DNA from: CAMCTV01 sp964420985
GTDB taxonomy: Bacteria; Bacteroidota; Bacteroidia; Flavobacteriales_D; Sanyastnellaceae
Direction: 5' to 3'
Length of the DNA stretch: 64,000 nucleotides
Assembly (NCBI GenBank): GCA_964420985.1
Contig: CAYQUT010000014.1
Span: 3,412 to 67,411 of the forward strand
Below the pieces are notes generated by a model. The model was not told where the DNA came from, did no database searches, and was given only the letters and a program-made list of their open reading frames with translations. Made by a program: the position numbers and the translations under genes. Positions 35,963 through 45,518 of this stretch are shown one piece after another. Numbering within the stretch: position 1 is the stretch's first letter; every line of letters starts with the position of its first letter.

Positions 35963-37660
35963 ATGAAAGTAGAATTGATTGAACAACTTACAGCTGCGCT
36001 TCAGAATGAAGAAATCATGACTGTGCGCGACACTGTAAGCGGCATTCGCAAACAATGGAAGTCAGAAACCATCAAAGAACGCCAATTGCAATTGGAAGCA
36101 TTCAAAGCTTCCGAACCCGAAGAACATGTTGAATTCATTTACATCCCGCACGAGCTAGAAACCAAGTTTCAAGAACTCTGCAAAGTGTATGAAGACCGCA
36201 TAGAAGAGGCTGGTAAAAAACTGGCAGCAGAGCGTCAAAAAAACTTTGAATTGAAAAAAGCCGTTTTAGACGACTTTCAAAAACTAATTCAGGAGGAAGA
36301 AAACGTAGGAAAAGCTTTTGAATGGCACAAAGGGATAAGAGAAAGATGGGATGCCATTGGAGATGTTCCTGGTGACAAGTATCCTGAGATACAAGAAAAA
36401 TGGCAAAGTCTCAATCATGCCTTCTTTTACAACATCAACATCTACAAAGAACTTCAAGCCCATGATTTAAAGGTAAATCAGCGCAGAAAAGAAGAATTGA
36501 TTGAAGATGCCAAAGGACTTGAAGCTGTAGAAAGCATCAAGGATCTTGAAATATTGGTCAAGAAACTACAGAGAGAATTTATTGAAGTGGGCCCTTCTCC
36601 AAGAGAGACATTCAAAGAAACAGGTGATACTTTCTTTGGAATACTGAGAGAAGCGCAAAATAGAATTCAAGCCCACTATGACGCCATACAACAAGAAGCC
36701 GATGCGCATTTGACCGCTAAAAAAGGACTGATTGAAAAGACCAAAGAAATCTTAGCAATGGATTTCACACAGCCCAATGCATGGAACAAATGGACAGATG
36801 AAATCATCAAATTACAAGATGAATGGAAAACCATTGGATGGACGCGCAAAAAGGACAATGAAGACACCTGGCTAGAATTCCGTGGTTTGTGTGATGCCTT
36901 TTTTGAAAAAAGAAAAAATTATTTCGAAGAGCGCAAAGCGGTTCAAAGAGAGAACCAAAAGAAAAAAGAAGAAATCATTGCCAAAGCCAAAGCTTTGGTC
37001 GATAGTACGGATTGGAAAAAAACCACTGAAACCCTGAAGCAATTGCAGGAGTCTTGGAAGGCTGTTGGAAATGCCGATCCCAAGGAGGAAAATAAGTTAT
37101 GGCAAAGATTCCGTTCTTCTTGTGATGCCTTCTTTGCAAAAAAGAAAGAGCACTTTGGCGACATGGCTGGTCAACAAGAAGAAAATTTGCGTTTAAAGAC
37201 AACCCTTCTTGAAGAGATTGAGCAATATCAACTGTCTGGCAACAAAGGCCAAGACTTGGGATTTTTAAAGGAATTTTCAGAAAGATGGAGAGGGGTTGGA
37301 CACATTCCCAAAAACAACATGGCTGAGGTAAGCAAACGTTACAACGATGCGCTTGACAAATTGTACGGTGGCGTCAATGCCAACCGCCAAGAAAAGGAAA
37401 TAACCCATTACAAAAGCCGTGTTCAGAATATCAAATCACAGGGAAATCCAAATGGTTTGAAAAGAGAGAAATCCATTCTTCAAGATAAAGTGGATCGTCT
37501 CTTGATTCAAAACAAACAATACGAAAACAACATGGGCATTTTCACTGGCAAGGGTGCGGAATCCATGCGAAAAGAGATCGAGAAAAAAATCAAATTAAAC
37601 CTGGTTGAAATTGATGAAATCAAAGCAAAAATGAAATTGCTCACTGAAGAAAACAACTAG
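35963..37660 (+). CDS. DUF349-repeat protein
   Basis: A highly charged helical protein of about 565 residues from the ATG at 35963 (GTG at 35960 is the alternative). At least five DUF349-type units are visible, each with a Trp-x3-Gly/Ile core such as WDAIGDVPGDKYPEIQEKW, WKTIGWTRKKDNEDTWLEF and WKAVGNADPKEENKLWQRF, followed by FF-x-K-K/R. Bacterial DUF349 proteins are predicted cytoplasmic coiled proteins of unknown function. The -7 box TATTTTTG at 35936-35943 precedes the start. A structured repeat follows its stop. Confidence 0.9.
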   Translation: MKVELIEQLTAALQNEEIMTVRDTVSGIRKQWKSETIKERQLQLEAFKASEPEEHVEFIYIPHELETKFQELCKVYEDRIEEAGKKLAAERQKNFELKKAVLDDFQKLIQEEENVGKAFEWHKGIRERWDAIGDVPGDKYPEIQEKWQSLNHAFFYNINIYKELQAHDLKVNQRRKEELIEDAKGLEAVESIKDLEILVKKLQREFIEVGPSPRETFKETGDTFFGILREAQNRIQAHYDAIQQEADAHLTAKKGLIEKTKEILAMDFTQPNAWNKWTDEIIKLQDEWKTIGWTRKKDNEDTWLEFRGLCDAFFEKRKNYFEERKAVQRENQKKKEEIIAKAKALVDSTDWKKTTETLKQLQESWKAVGNADPKEENKLWQRFRSSCDAFFAKKKEHFGDMAGQQEENLRLKTTLLEEIEQYQLSGNKGQDLGFLKEFSERWRGVGHIPKNNMAEVSKRYNDALDKLYGGVNANRQEKEITHYKSRVQNIKSQGNPNGLKREKSILQDKVDRLLIQNKQYENNMGIFTGKGAESMRKEIEKKIKLNLVEIDEIKAKMKLLTEENN

Positions 37661-37662
37661 AT

Positions 37663-37800
37663 AAATTGGCGGTGTCCCACCCTCACGATGTTCGGGAGGG
37701 TCGGGCTGTCCGCTGTATCTTTTGGTTCAAGAACCAAAAGGATGCCGCTCCCATCCCTCACCGGATCCACCTAGGCAGCTCTCGCTACCTCGGCACCTCA
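37663..37800. repeat. Structured intergenic repeat filling the DUF349-kup gap
   Basis: This whole convergent intergenic segment is GC-richer than its surroundings. It holds nested dyads: outer GGTG (37671) with CACC (37759), ACCCTC (37679) with GAGGGT (37696), and a central CTTTTGGTTC (37719) with GAACCAAAAG (37731), bounded by GGGCTGTCCGCTGTAT and GGATGCCGCTCCCATCCC. I recall similar blocks (CGGGCTGTCCGCT...GGATGCCGCT) between genes in many Bacteroidota genomes; copy number here is unknown because only one copy lies in the window. Confidence 0.65.
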
Positions 37801-39729
37801 TCACTTCGACACACAAACCAATTCAATCTTCTTGGATGGCTTCACTACCAAAGGAACCTTCTCTAGTACTGTGTCTGCCTCTTCTAATCCCCAAGCATCA
37901 ATATCGCTAAGACCCTGTTCTTTCAACCATTCGTATCCTGAAGTAACAAAGTTTTCTTTCACACTCAAATCATTGTCTGCAGACAAATACTTTTCTAACA
38001 CAACAAATTTCACATCCAAATTAGAATTGTAATCTTGATAAGGCTCGGGCTTCTTTGAAATATCATAAGTATTGCGCTTTACCATATCATCCAAAATACA
38101 CTTAAAGAAGTTGTTGACTTTTGCAGGCACTCGGAAACCTAGACGGATATTGACTTTGATGATCAAATCATTTTCCACTTCATCCACTTCATACTCCTTG
38201 GTATAAGGTTCATTGGTTCGATCCACGTGAACAAACCAATACACATCTGCCCGCTTAGGCGTTTTAGATAAGATACTATCGATGATTTTATTTTCAATTT
38301 GATGACGATGATTGGCCTTGGTCAAGAAAACAAGATGTGTCGCATACTTGGGAATTCTTGTATCAGAAGACAACTGCTTTAACACACCAACATGATCATC
38401 CAAATCAACAAACAAAAGGAAAGAGTTGCTCAATTGCCTGTAGGTGTAAGTAATCCACATGACATGCAAAATGATGACATATACAATCAACATCATCCAA
38501 GCCTCTTTCAACTTTAAAATATTGGCGACAAAGAATGAAATCTCTACAGCAAAGAAAACCCCCACGGTTACGGCAACCAACCAAACTGGCCAACGACGTT
38601 TATAAATCAGATAAAAACTAAGCAGCAACGTAGTCATCAACATGGCCACTGTAATGAAGAAACCATAGGCCGCTTCCATGTGTTTGGATTCACGGAAATA
38701 CAACATAACACCCATACAACCCGCCCACAATAACCAATTTACACTGGGTATATACAATTGGCCCTTTAATTCAGTTGGGAACTTAACACCCACTCTTGGC
38801 CAAAAGTTCAAGTTCATGGCCTCACTCACCAGCGTAAATGAACCTGAAATCAATGCCTGGCTAGCGATAATAGCCGCCATTGTTGCAATGATGATACCTG
38901 GCAACAAAAACCAATCGGGCATGATGGCATAGAAGGGATTTACGTCATTGAGACTCTGCTGTTGCATGATCCAAGCGGCTTGACCCATGTAGTTCAGTAC
39001 CAAGGCCACCTTGACAAATATCCAACTCACACGAATGTTTTCTCTGCCGCAATGGCCCAAATCACTGTACAAAGCTTCAGCACCAGTTGTACAGAGGAAA
39101 ACGGCACCCAACAACCAAAAACCCTTTGGATATTCTGTCAACAACGCTATGGCAAACTTGGGGTTGATCGCATTCAATACCTCAGGATGGTGCACCACTT
39201 GTGACACGCCAAGGATGGCCAACATGCTAAACCAAACCAGCATGATAGGACCAAACGTCGCTCCCACCAACTTGGTTCCATATCGTTGAATAACAAAAAT
39301 CAACGTTAATATGACCAATACAATCGGTAATACTGGAATGGAATCGTTGTAAACCGAGACCCCTTCAACGGCGGAGGCAACAGAAATCGGTGGCGTGATG
39401 ATTCCGTCACACAATAATGTGGCGGCACCAATCATTGCGGGCCAAAAGAGCCATTTTCCTTTTCTCTTCACCAATGAAAAGAGCGAAAAAATTCCACCTT
39501 CACCGTTGTTGTCGGCACGCAGGGTAAGGAAAATATACTTGAAGGTAGTTTGAATGGTCAGTGTCCAGAAAATACACGAGACACCCCCATACACCAACAC
39601 TTCCGTGATGGGACGATCTTGAATAATTGAACGAAGTACATACAAAGGTGAGGTACCAATATCTCCGAAAATGATACCGAGTGTGACCAACACGCCAGCT
39701 GCGGTTAGTTTGTGATTGTTAGAGGCCAT
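37801..39729 (-). CDS. kup: Potassium uptake protein, KUP/HAK family
   Basis: An inner-membrane proton-coupled K+ importer of about 642 residues. The ATG at 39729 (MASNNHKLTAAGVL) is preferred over GTG at 39777, because a -7-like box TACATTTG (39745-39752, minus strand) lies between them. Family motifs are GIIFGDIGTSPLYVLRS in helix 1, NGEGGIFSL, LCDGIITPPISVASAVEG and GTTGAEALYSDLGHCGR-like residues. About 12 helices are followed by a C-terminal cytoplasmic domain of about 200 residues. The stop codon abuts the structured repeat. Confidence 0.93.
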   Translation of the reverse strand: MASNNHKLTAAGVLVTLGIIFGDIGTSPLYVLRSIIQDRPITEVLVYGGVSCIFWTLTIQTTFKYIFLTLRADNNGEGGIFSLFSLVKRKGKWLFWPAMIGAATLLCDGIITPPISVASAVEGVSVYNDSIPVLPIVLVILTLIFVIQRYGTKLVGATFGPIMLVWFSMLAILGVSQVVHHPEVLNAINPKFAIALLTEYPKGFWLLGAVFLCTTGAEALYSDLGHCGRENIRVSWIFVKVALVLNYMGQAAWIMQQQSLNDVNPFYAIMPDWFLLPGIIIATMAAIIASQALISGSFTLVSEAMNLNFWPRVGVKFPTELKGQLYIPSVNWLLWAGCMGVMLYFRESKHMEAAYGFFITVAMLMTTLLLSFYLIYKRRWPVWLVAVTVGVFFAVEISFFVANILKLKEAWMMLIVYVIILHVMWITYTYRQLSNSFLLFVDLDDHVGVLKQLSSDTRIPKYATHLVFLTKANHRHQIENKIIDSILSKTPKRADVYWFVHVDRTNEPYTKEYEVDEVENDLIIKVNIRLGFRVPAKVNNFFKCILDDMVKRNTYDISKKPEPYQDYNSNLDVKFVVLEKYLSADNDLSVKENFVTSGYEWLKEQGLSDIDAWGLEEADTVLEKVPLVVKPSKKIELVCVSK

Positions 39730-39844
39730 GGTTAAATTGTCAGACAAATGTAGTAGGACTTGTCCATGATTATTCACCTTCCTCTAAAAAAAACAAATCG
39801 TACGTTATCAACCATACCCTTTTCAAATAAATCCTCATCAAACC

Positions 39845-39873
39845 TTTGAATCAAAATGCACGTCTTATATTTG
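39845..39873 (+). promoter_or_regulatory. Candidate promoter of the T9SS surface protein
   Basis: TTTG at 39845-39848, 17 bp, then TATATTTG at 39866-39873, a full match to the -7 box TAnnTTTG. It lies 19 bp before the ATG at 39893. Confidence 0.55.
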
Positions 39874-39892
39874 ATAGACCTTAAACCGAATT

Positions 39893-42800
39893 ATGTCAAG
39901 ACGACTCTTATTGCTTCTATTGTCTTTTTTTACAACGTCATCTTTGATGGCGCAAGTATTGGGTAATCCGATATACTCAGAGACTTTTGAAAATGGCCTT
40001 CCCGCTGAATGGGTCAACGATGGAGCATCACCTTTGGCCCGCTGGGAATACAGAGGCCCCAACACCACTCCCAGTAATGCTGTATGCTCAAGAGGTTCAT
40101 GTGGCGCTGGTACAGTTCCATTGGCGTCGCAAACACTCGCCAATGGCTTCATGATTTTTGATTCCAATTATTGGGACGACAACGATACGCAATGCGGTGG
40201 ACTGGGCACTGGACAAGATCCTGCCCCACACAATGCTTGGCTGACTTCCGCATCCATTAATTTATCAGGAGTTTCCAGTGTATACCTCACCTATCAGCAC
40301 CAACTCAGATCGTACAATGCCACCGTTAAAATTCTTGTGTCCAACAACGGAGGCAATACTTGGAATGAAATAACCTCATTGACACAAACAGGTACCATTA
40401 ATACCCCTAATGTGCAATGGAAAACTGCTAACATTTCAACATGGGCAGCCAATCAATCCAATGTAAAAATTAAATTCCAATTTCAAGGCACCTATTACCA
40501 TTGGTCCATAGACGATATCTACTTGTACATTCCAAGCTTTAACAACCTAGAAATCACCAATGCACAGTACACCAATTATAACGAAAGCAATGCGCCATTC
40601 ACCAACCTGATGTACGATATCTATCCTACATTCATGTCTCCTACCGTATTGCCCAATGCCACCATTACCAACTTAGGTACCAATGCACAAAACAATGTTC
40701 TCCTCAACACGCAAGTGAATAACCTCACTTCCGGCACAAATATTTACAGTCAGTCTTCCAGTGCAACATCCGTTCAAAGCGGCCAATCAATCAATGTATC
40801 CACCTCTTCCATTAACATCAATGCCTCTCCCGCAGACTATGAGGTAACTTTCCAAGTGAGCCAAACGGAATTGGATGAAAATCCAAGCAACAATGTGGAT
40901 ACCCTGGATTTTTCAGTGCATCCTTATCGCTTGGCACTGGATGAAGGAGTGACAGACAACATTTACAACGTCAATTCCATCTACCCCAATTCTACCACTT
41001 CACAAATTGGCACTCTCTTTCCCATCCCTTTCAACACCACAAAAAGTATTCATTCCATCGAAGTGGCCATTGGTGCGGGTACTTTGCCCGGAACTGTCAT
41101 TCAGGGATTCCTTTATATCCCCACCATGGACTCGATTCTAGCCACAACGGAAACCTATACTGTCAATCTTGCGGACATCAATCAAGTAGGTGAAAGTAAA
41201 TTTATCACACTGCCTCTCACCACTCCTCTTCCGATAAATGCTGCAACATTGGATTACCCCAGCATATTACTCGACACCATCACCAACGAAACGATGGCCA
41301 ATCCTTACAATGGAATCATCGCAGCCATGGTCCGCAATCAAAATGTAGGACAACCCTTATACGTAGGTCGAAGTGGTCGCGCCCCTGAGGGAACGACCTT
41401 TTTGCACTATCCACAAGAAAATGATCTTTATTTCTTGTTGCGCATTCCAATGGTGAGGCTCAAGTTGTTCAATACCAACACCACCTCAGGTTGTACAGAT
41501 CCACTGGCCATGAACTATGATCCTGCGGCTGTACATGACGATGAATCTTGTGATTATCCAGGTTGTACCCAAGAACAATATGACAACTACGATCCAACTG
41601 CCAATTGGGACGACGGATCATGCGGTTATGAAGGATGCATGGATCCTATAGCTGACAACTACAATCCCAATGCAACCATTATGGTTCCTTGCGAATACAC
41701 CGGCTGCACCAATCCAGATGCTGACAACTATGATCCCACAGCCACAACCGATGATGGATCTTGTGCCTTTACTGGGTGTATGGATACCAACGCAGACAAC
41801 TATGATCCACTAGCCACAGCGGACGACGGCAATTGCATTTATTTCGGTTGCACCAATCCCCTGGCCAATAATTTTGATCCAACGGCAAACCAAGATGATG
41901 GAACTTGCATCATTCTAGGATGTACCAATATCAATGCCGACAATTACAACGCCGCCGCCAATACAGATGATGGAACTTGCATCATCAGTGGATGCACCAA
42001 TCCCAATGCAGACAACTATGACAATGAAGCCAATCTGGACGATGGAAGCTGCTACATCATGGGCTGCATGGATCCTATTGCTTTTAATTACAACGCCAAT
42101 GCCACCATTGACAACGGAGGATGCCTGTATGAAGGTTGTACGGATTCCCAAGCCAGTAATTATGATCCCAACGCTGACATCAATGACGGATCGTGTATAT
42201 ACCCCGGCTGCACAGATTCCAATGCCGACAACTATGACCCCAATGCCAATCAAAATGATGGATCTTGCTACTATATGGGGTGTATGGACCCTGATGCTGA
42301 CAACTACGATGCCCAGGCTACCATTGATGATAATTCATGCCTTTATTATGGCTGCACTGATCCTGAAGCGTTGAACTTTGACACAACGGCCAACTTCAAT
42401 GATGGTTCATGTGTCTTTCTCACCGCCAACATTTTCTCCAGCGATATGAATGGCTGCGCACCTTTCACCATCAACGTCATCAATCAAACTTTGGTCTATC
42501 CTGAAAGTGAATGTGTATTTATCATTTCAACCGGTGACACCTTAGAAGGTTGCGTTTCAGATTTTAACTACACTTTTAATGAACCCGGAACATACTCAAT
42601 TACATACAACTATTACTACGACGGATTTCTCTCCACTTATACAATGGAAAATATTGTGGTTTACGGTTTGCCATCCGCTCCTGTTTTGTCCTACAACACA
42701 ACTACTGGAATGCTCCATTCCAGCGGTTACAGCGCTGGATTAAGTATTCATTGGTTCATAGATGGAAACCCCATCAATTACAGTACATCCAATCCTAACT

Positions 42801-45010
42801 TCTACAATCAAAACAGCAACTCCTTCTACAGTGGAAACTTCACAACAACCCTAACCGACAATTCAACTGGTTGTGTATCAGAATCTGAGCCTTTGCTCGT
42901 CGTTCAACCCCAATTCGTCATATTAGACAACACCACTTGCATGGATGACTTGGTAAATGTTCAACTATTTCCAATCAATCTGCCCAACACCAGCTGTTCC
43001 ATCAATTGGGGAGACAATACCTATGAGAGCATTTCTTCCTCAGCGACACATCTGTACAACAGCAGCGGCAACTTTGGTATTGGTATCACTTGCAACTACA
43101 ATGGAACGGATGGATACTATGCTATACCGGTACAAATCTTACCGACACCTGCAATTCCCATTGTCTCTTACAACAACGGAACTTTGACATTGGATAATTT
43201 CACACCAGGAGAAAACCTGATCTGGCAAATTGAAAACATCAATATCCCCAATTCCAACAATCCTAGTTTTCAGACTTTCATTAATGGTAACTATCAAAAT
43301 GGAACATACAATGTAATAGCCACCAACAGCCTCGGTTGTAACACTACATCCGGCAATTTCTATGTCATACAACCATATTTCAATATCACACAAAGTGAGG
43401 GTTGCACCAATGAAGAAATTGTATTTGAAAACAATACCAACATGTATCAAAGCATGTACTGTGAGTGGTCTTGGGGAGACGGAACTTTTGCGAGCGACTT
43501 CTACAATAGTCATTCCTACAGTGTGGATCAGGACTATACTGTTACACTCACATGCACTTACGGAAATACCAACATGAGTTTTAGTCAACCCTTAACCATA
43601 CATCCTACACCCAATACGCCCATCCTGTCCTATTACATCCCAACTGCTCAAGTCACCAATTACGATCCAACCAACAACTACCAATGGACTTACAATGACA
43701 ACATTCTTTCCAACAGCAATACCCAATATCAAAACATATACAACGGCACCAATTATAATTCTGGATGGTATCAAGTTTTGGCGACAAACACCTTCAACTG
43801 TCAATCGCAAAGCAATCCTGTTTACATACTTCAACCTTTGTTTGCTTTTGAAAATGATGAAGCCTGTGGCGGTCAAAATTTAAATCTGATCAATCAATCT
43901 GATTTATCAGATATGACCTGTCAAGTATATTGGGGAGATGGATCAACGGATTTGATTGTTCAAGATCTAATGACCCATACCTATAACATCACGGGTAACT
44001 ATATAGCGGCAATCAATTGCTACAACAGCAATGGCCAAGGCTATTATACTTTACCTTATAGCATTTACCCAACACCTACTCTACCTTCTATCGCATACAA
44101 TGCGCCCTTGGTTCAATGCCTCAATTGCAATAGTAGTTTATCATTGGACTGGTATCTAGAAAATAATCTGTTAACAGAAACATCTAGTGAACTTAATATT
44201 GTCAACAATGAAATTACTACCAACGGTCCCTACTCATTAACAGTCACCAATGGCTTTGGTTGCGAAAATCAATCCGATACACTATGGATCATCGTTCCTC
44301 ATTTTGTATTAGATAACAATTCAGGTTGTGAAGGCACGACATTAACTGCAACTCCTTTGACAGATGGCATGGACTGGCTGAGCTGCACTATCAACTGGGG
44401 AGATGGAACTACTGAAGACATTGATGAATCCATTGTAACACACACCTATAACAATCCATATAGTGGTCCAGTGACTGTCTCATGCGCAGCCAACAACAAC
44501 ATGGGATTTAGCAACCAAACCGTAAACATTCACCCCAACCCCAATCCCATTTTGATCGAAGCCAATAACATCATGATGTGCGACAACTGTGAAAACGGAT
44601 GGACCATTCATTGGACCATTGATAGCCTGGACTATCCCAACTTTGATAATCTTCCCGTTGTCTCCGCTGATCTGGGTGAGTGGTATTACATCACCGTTGT
44701 GGATAACAACGGATGCAGTGGGTTGGACTCCTTGCAAACCGATTACGTTCCTCCCGTCATCGGATTAGAAGAAAACGCAATGAATTTTGAATTGTATCCC
44801 ACTCCAGCTCATGATTTTGTATTTTGGAATAGTCAATTCAAGGCAGACCACATTGAAATTTTTGATGCTAGCGGAAACAAAATTTGGAAGAAAGAACATC
44901 CAAATGTGAATGAAGTCTTAAATGTATCCATGTACAGCTCGGGTTTGTATACATTTGTAATGCGTGTTGGTGGTGAAACAAAAACGGCACGGTTCATGAT
45001 TACGCACTAA
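39893..45010 (+). CDS. Giant T9SS-sorted surface protein with 13 Cys/Asp repeats and PKD-like modules
   Basis: A 1705-residue secreted protein. Signal peptide 1-20. Residues about 25-215 are a MAM/choice-of-anchor-like jelly roll (YSETFENGLPAEW to WSIDDIYLY), followed by two beta domains to about 530. Residues 533-843 are 13 tandem units of 24 residues, G-C-T/M-D/N...N-Y-D-P...D-D-G-S-C. From about 845 to 1560 come five PKD-like modules of about 155 residues, four of them with WGD(G/N). The last 80 residues are a type A T9SS sorting domain (FELYPTPAHDF, then SSGLYTFVM). Predicted to be exported through T9SS and attached to the surface; likely an adhesin or matrix protein. No enzyme domain was recognised. 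Confidence 0.88.
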   Translation: MSRRLLLLLLSFFTTSSLMAQVLGNPIYSETFENGLPAEWVNDGASPLARWEYRGPNTTPSNAVCSRGSCGAGTVPLASQTLANGFMIFDSNYWDDNDTQCGGLGTGQDPAPHNAWLTSASINLSGVSSVYLTYQHQLRSYNATVKILVSNNGGNTWNEITSLTQTGTINTPNVQWKTANISTWAANQSNVKIKFQFQGTYYHWSIDDIYLYIPSFNNLEITNAQYTNYNESNAPFTNLMYDIYPTFMSPTVLPNATITNLGTNAQNNVLLNTQVNNLTSGTNIYSQSSSATSVQSGQSINVSTSSININASPADYEVTFQVSQTELDENPSNNVDTLDFSVHPYRLALDEGVTDNIYNVNSIYPNSTTSQIGTLFPIPFNTTKSIHSIEVAIGAGTLPGTVIQGFLYIPTMDSILATTETYTVNLADINQVGESKFITLPLTTPLPINAATLDYPSILLDTITNETMANPYNGIIAAMVRNQNVGQPLYVGRSGRAPEGTTFLHYPQENDLYFLLRIPMVRLKLFNTNTTSGCTDPLAMNYDPAAVHDDESCDYPGCTQEQYDNYDPTANWDDGSCGYEGCMDPIADNYNPNATIMVPCEYTGCTNPDADNYDPTATTDDGSCAFTGCMDTNADNYDPLATADDGNCIYFGCTNPLANNFDPTANQDDGTCIILGCTNINADNYNAAANTDDGTCIISGCTNPNADNYDNEANLDDGSCYIMGCMDPIAFNYNANATIDNGGCLYEGCTDSQASNYDPNADINDGSCIYPGCTDSNADNYDPNANQNDGSCYYMGCMDPDADNYDAQATIDDNSCLYYGCTDPEALNFDTTANFNDGSCVFLTANIFSSDMNGCAPFTINVINQTLVYPESECVFIISTGDTLEGCVSDFNYTFNEPGTYSITYNYYYDGFLSTYTMENIVVYGLPSAPVLSYNTTTGMLHSSGYSAGLSIHWFIDGNPINYSTSNPNFYNQNSNSFYSGNFTTTLTDNSTGCVSESEPLLVVQPQFVILDNTTCMDDLVNVQLFPINLPNTSCSINWGDNTYESISSSATHLYNSSGNFGIGITCNYNGTDGYYAIPVQILPTPAIPIVSYNNGTLTLDNFTPGENLIWQIENINIPNSNNPSFQTFINGNYQNGTYNVIATNSLGCNTTSGNFYVIQPYFNITQSEGCTNEEIVFENNTNMYQSMYCEWSWGDGTFASDFYNSHSYSVDQDYTVTLTCTYGNTNMSFSQPLTIHPTPNTPILSYYIPTAQVTNYDPTNNYQWTYNDNILSNSNTQYQNIYNGTNYNSGWYQVLATNTFNCQSQSNPVYILQPLFAFENDEACGGQNLNLINQSDLSDMTCQVYWGDGSTDLIVQDLMTHTYNITGNYIAAINCYNSNGQGYYTLPYSIYPTPTLPSIAYNAPLVQCLNCNSSLSLDWYLENNLLTETSSELNIVNNEITTNGPYSLTVTNGFGCENQSDTLWIIVPHFVLDNNSGCEGTTLTATPLTDGMDWLSCTINWGDGTTEDIDESIVTHTYNNPYSGPVTVSCAANNNMGFSNQTVNIHPNPNPILIEANNIMMCDNCENGWTIHWTIDSLDYPNFDNLPVVSADLGEWYYITVVDNNGCSGLDSLQTDYVPPVIGLEENAMNFELYPTPAHDFVFWNSQFKADHIEIFDASGNKIWKKEHPNVNEVLNVSMYSSGLYTFVMRVGGETKTARFMITH
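41489..42421 (+). repeat. 13 tandem 72-bp coding repeats
   Basis: In-frame 72-bp units encoding 24 residues each, with two Cys and an Asp-rich D-D-G-S-C core per unit. Unit 3 is 69 bp and has lost the D-D-G core (it reads TIMVPC). The spacing of Asp and Cys suggests disulfide-stapled, metal-binding loops. Confidence 0.92.
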
Positions 45011-45028
45011 CGACAAAAAAATAACAGT

Positions 45029-45439
45029 ATGAAAAAAGCAATTTACCTTTTCGCATTCTTCGCTTTGGCGATGACCTCAAACGAAGCTTTTGCTCAACCC
45101 GGCAAAGCAAAAATCACCACTGTTGGTGGTCCAATGTTGACCCCAGACAAAACCGAACACAATTTCGGGACCATTAAAAAAGCCTCTGACGGCAATTGTG
45201 TTTTCACCATTTCCAATACCGGCGATCAGCCATTGGAAATTAGCAACTGTCAAGGTTCTTGCGGTTGTACCACTCCACAATGTGACAAGAACGCCATTGC
45301 TCCAGGTGGGTTCACTGAAATCAAAGTTCACTATGACACCATGCGCATCGGGCCATTCACCAAAACAGTCACTGTGATGTGGAACGGAACAGATGTAAAA
45401 TCTACCGTATTGACCATCAAAGGAGAGGTTATTGAGTAG
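45029..45439 (+). CDS. Secreted DUF1573 protein (copy 1)
   Basis: A 136-residue protein with a signal peptide ending FAQ and one DUF1573 (ASH-like immunoglobulin) domain: KTEHNFGTIKKASDGNCVFT, then a Cys cluster C74-x3-C78-x-C80-x4-C85, then IAPGGFTEIKVHYDT. DUF1573 domains are common in secreted Bacteroidota proteins; function unknown. It starts 18 bp after the T9SS surface protein gene and could be co-transcribed with it. The next gene is a paralogue. Confidence 0.85.
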   Translation: MKKAIYLFAFFALAMTSNEAFAQPGKAKITTVGGPMLTPDKTEHNFGTIKKASDGNCVFTISNTGDQPLEISNCQGSCGCTTPQCDKNAIAPGGFTEIKVHYDTMRIGPFTKTVTVMWNGTDVKSTVLTIKGEVIE

Positions 45440-45518
45440 GGATGTTAATGGGGCGTTAAACCTCTCGTGAAGACTCGAAACGCTTTAGATATTTGAAAAC
45501 AAGATTAAAAAAGATACA

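Noticed and set aside
41489..42421. Regular direct repeats considered as a CRISPR array
   Set aside because: Units are 72-bp, in frame, diverged, without conserved repeat-spacer structure or cas genes; they encode protein repeats.
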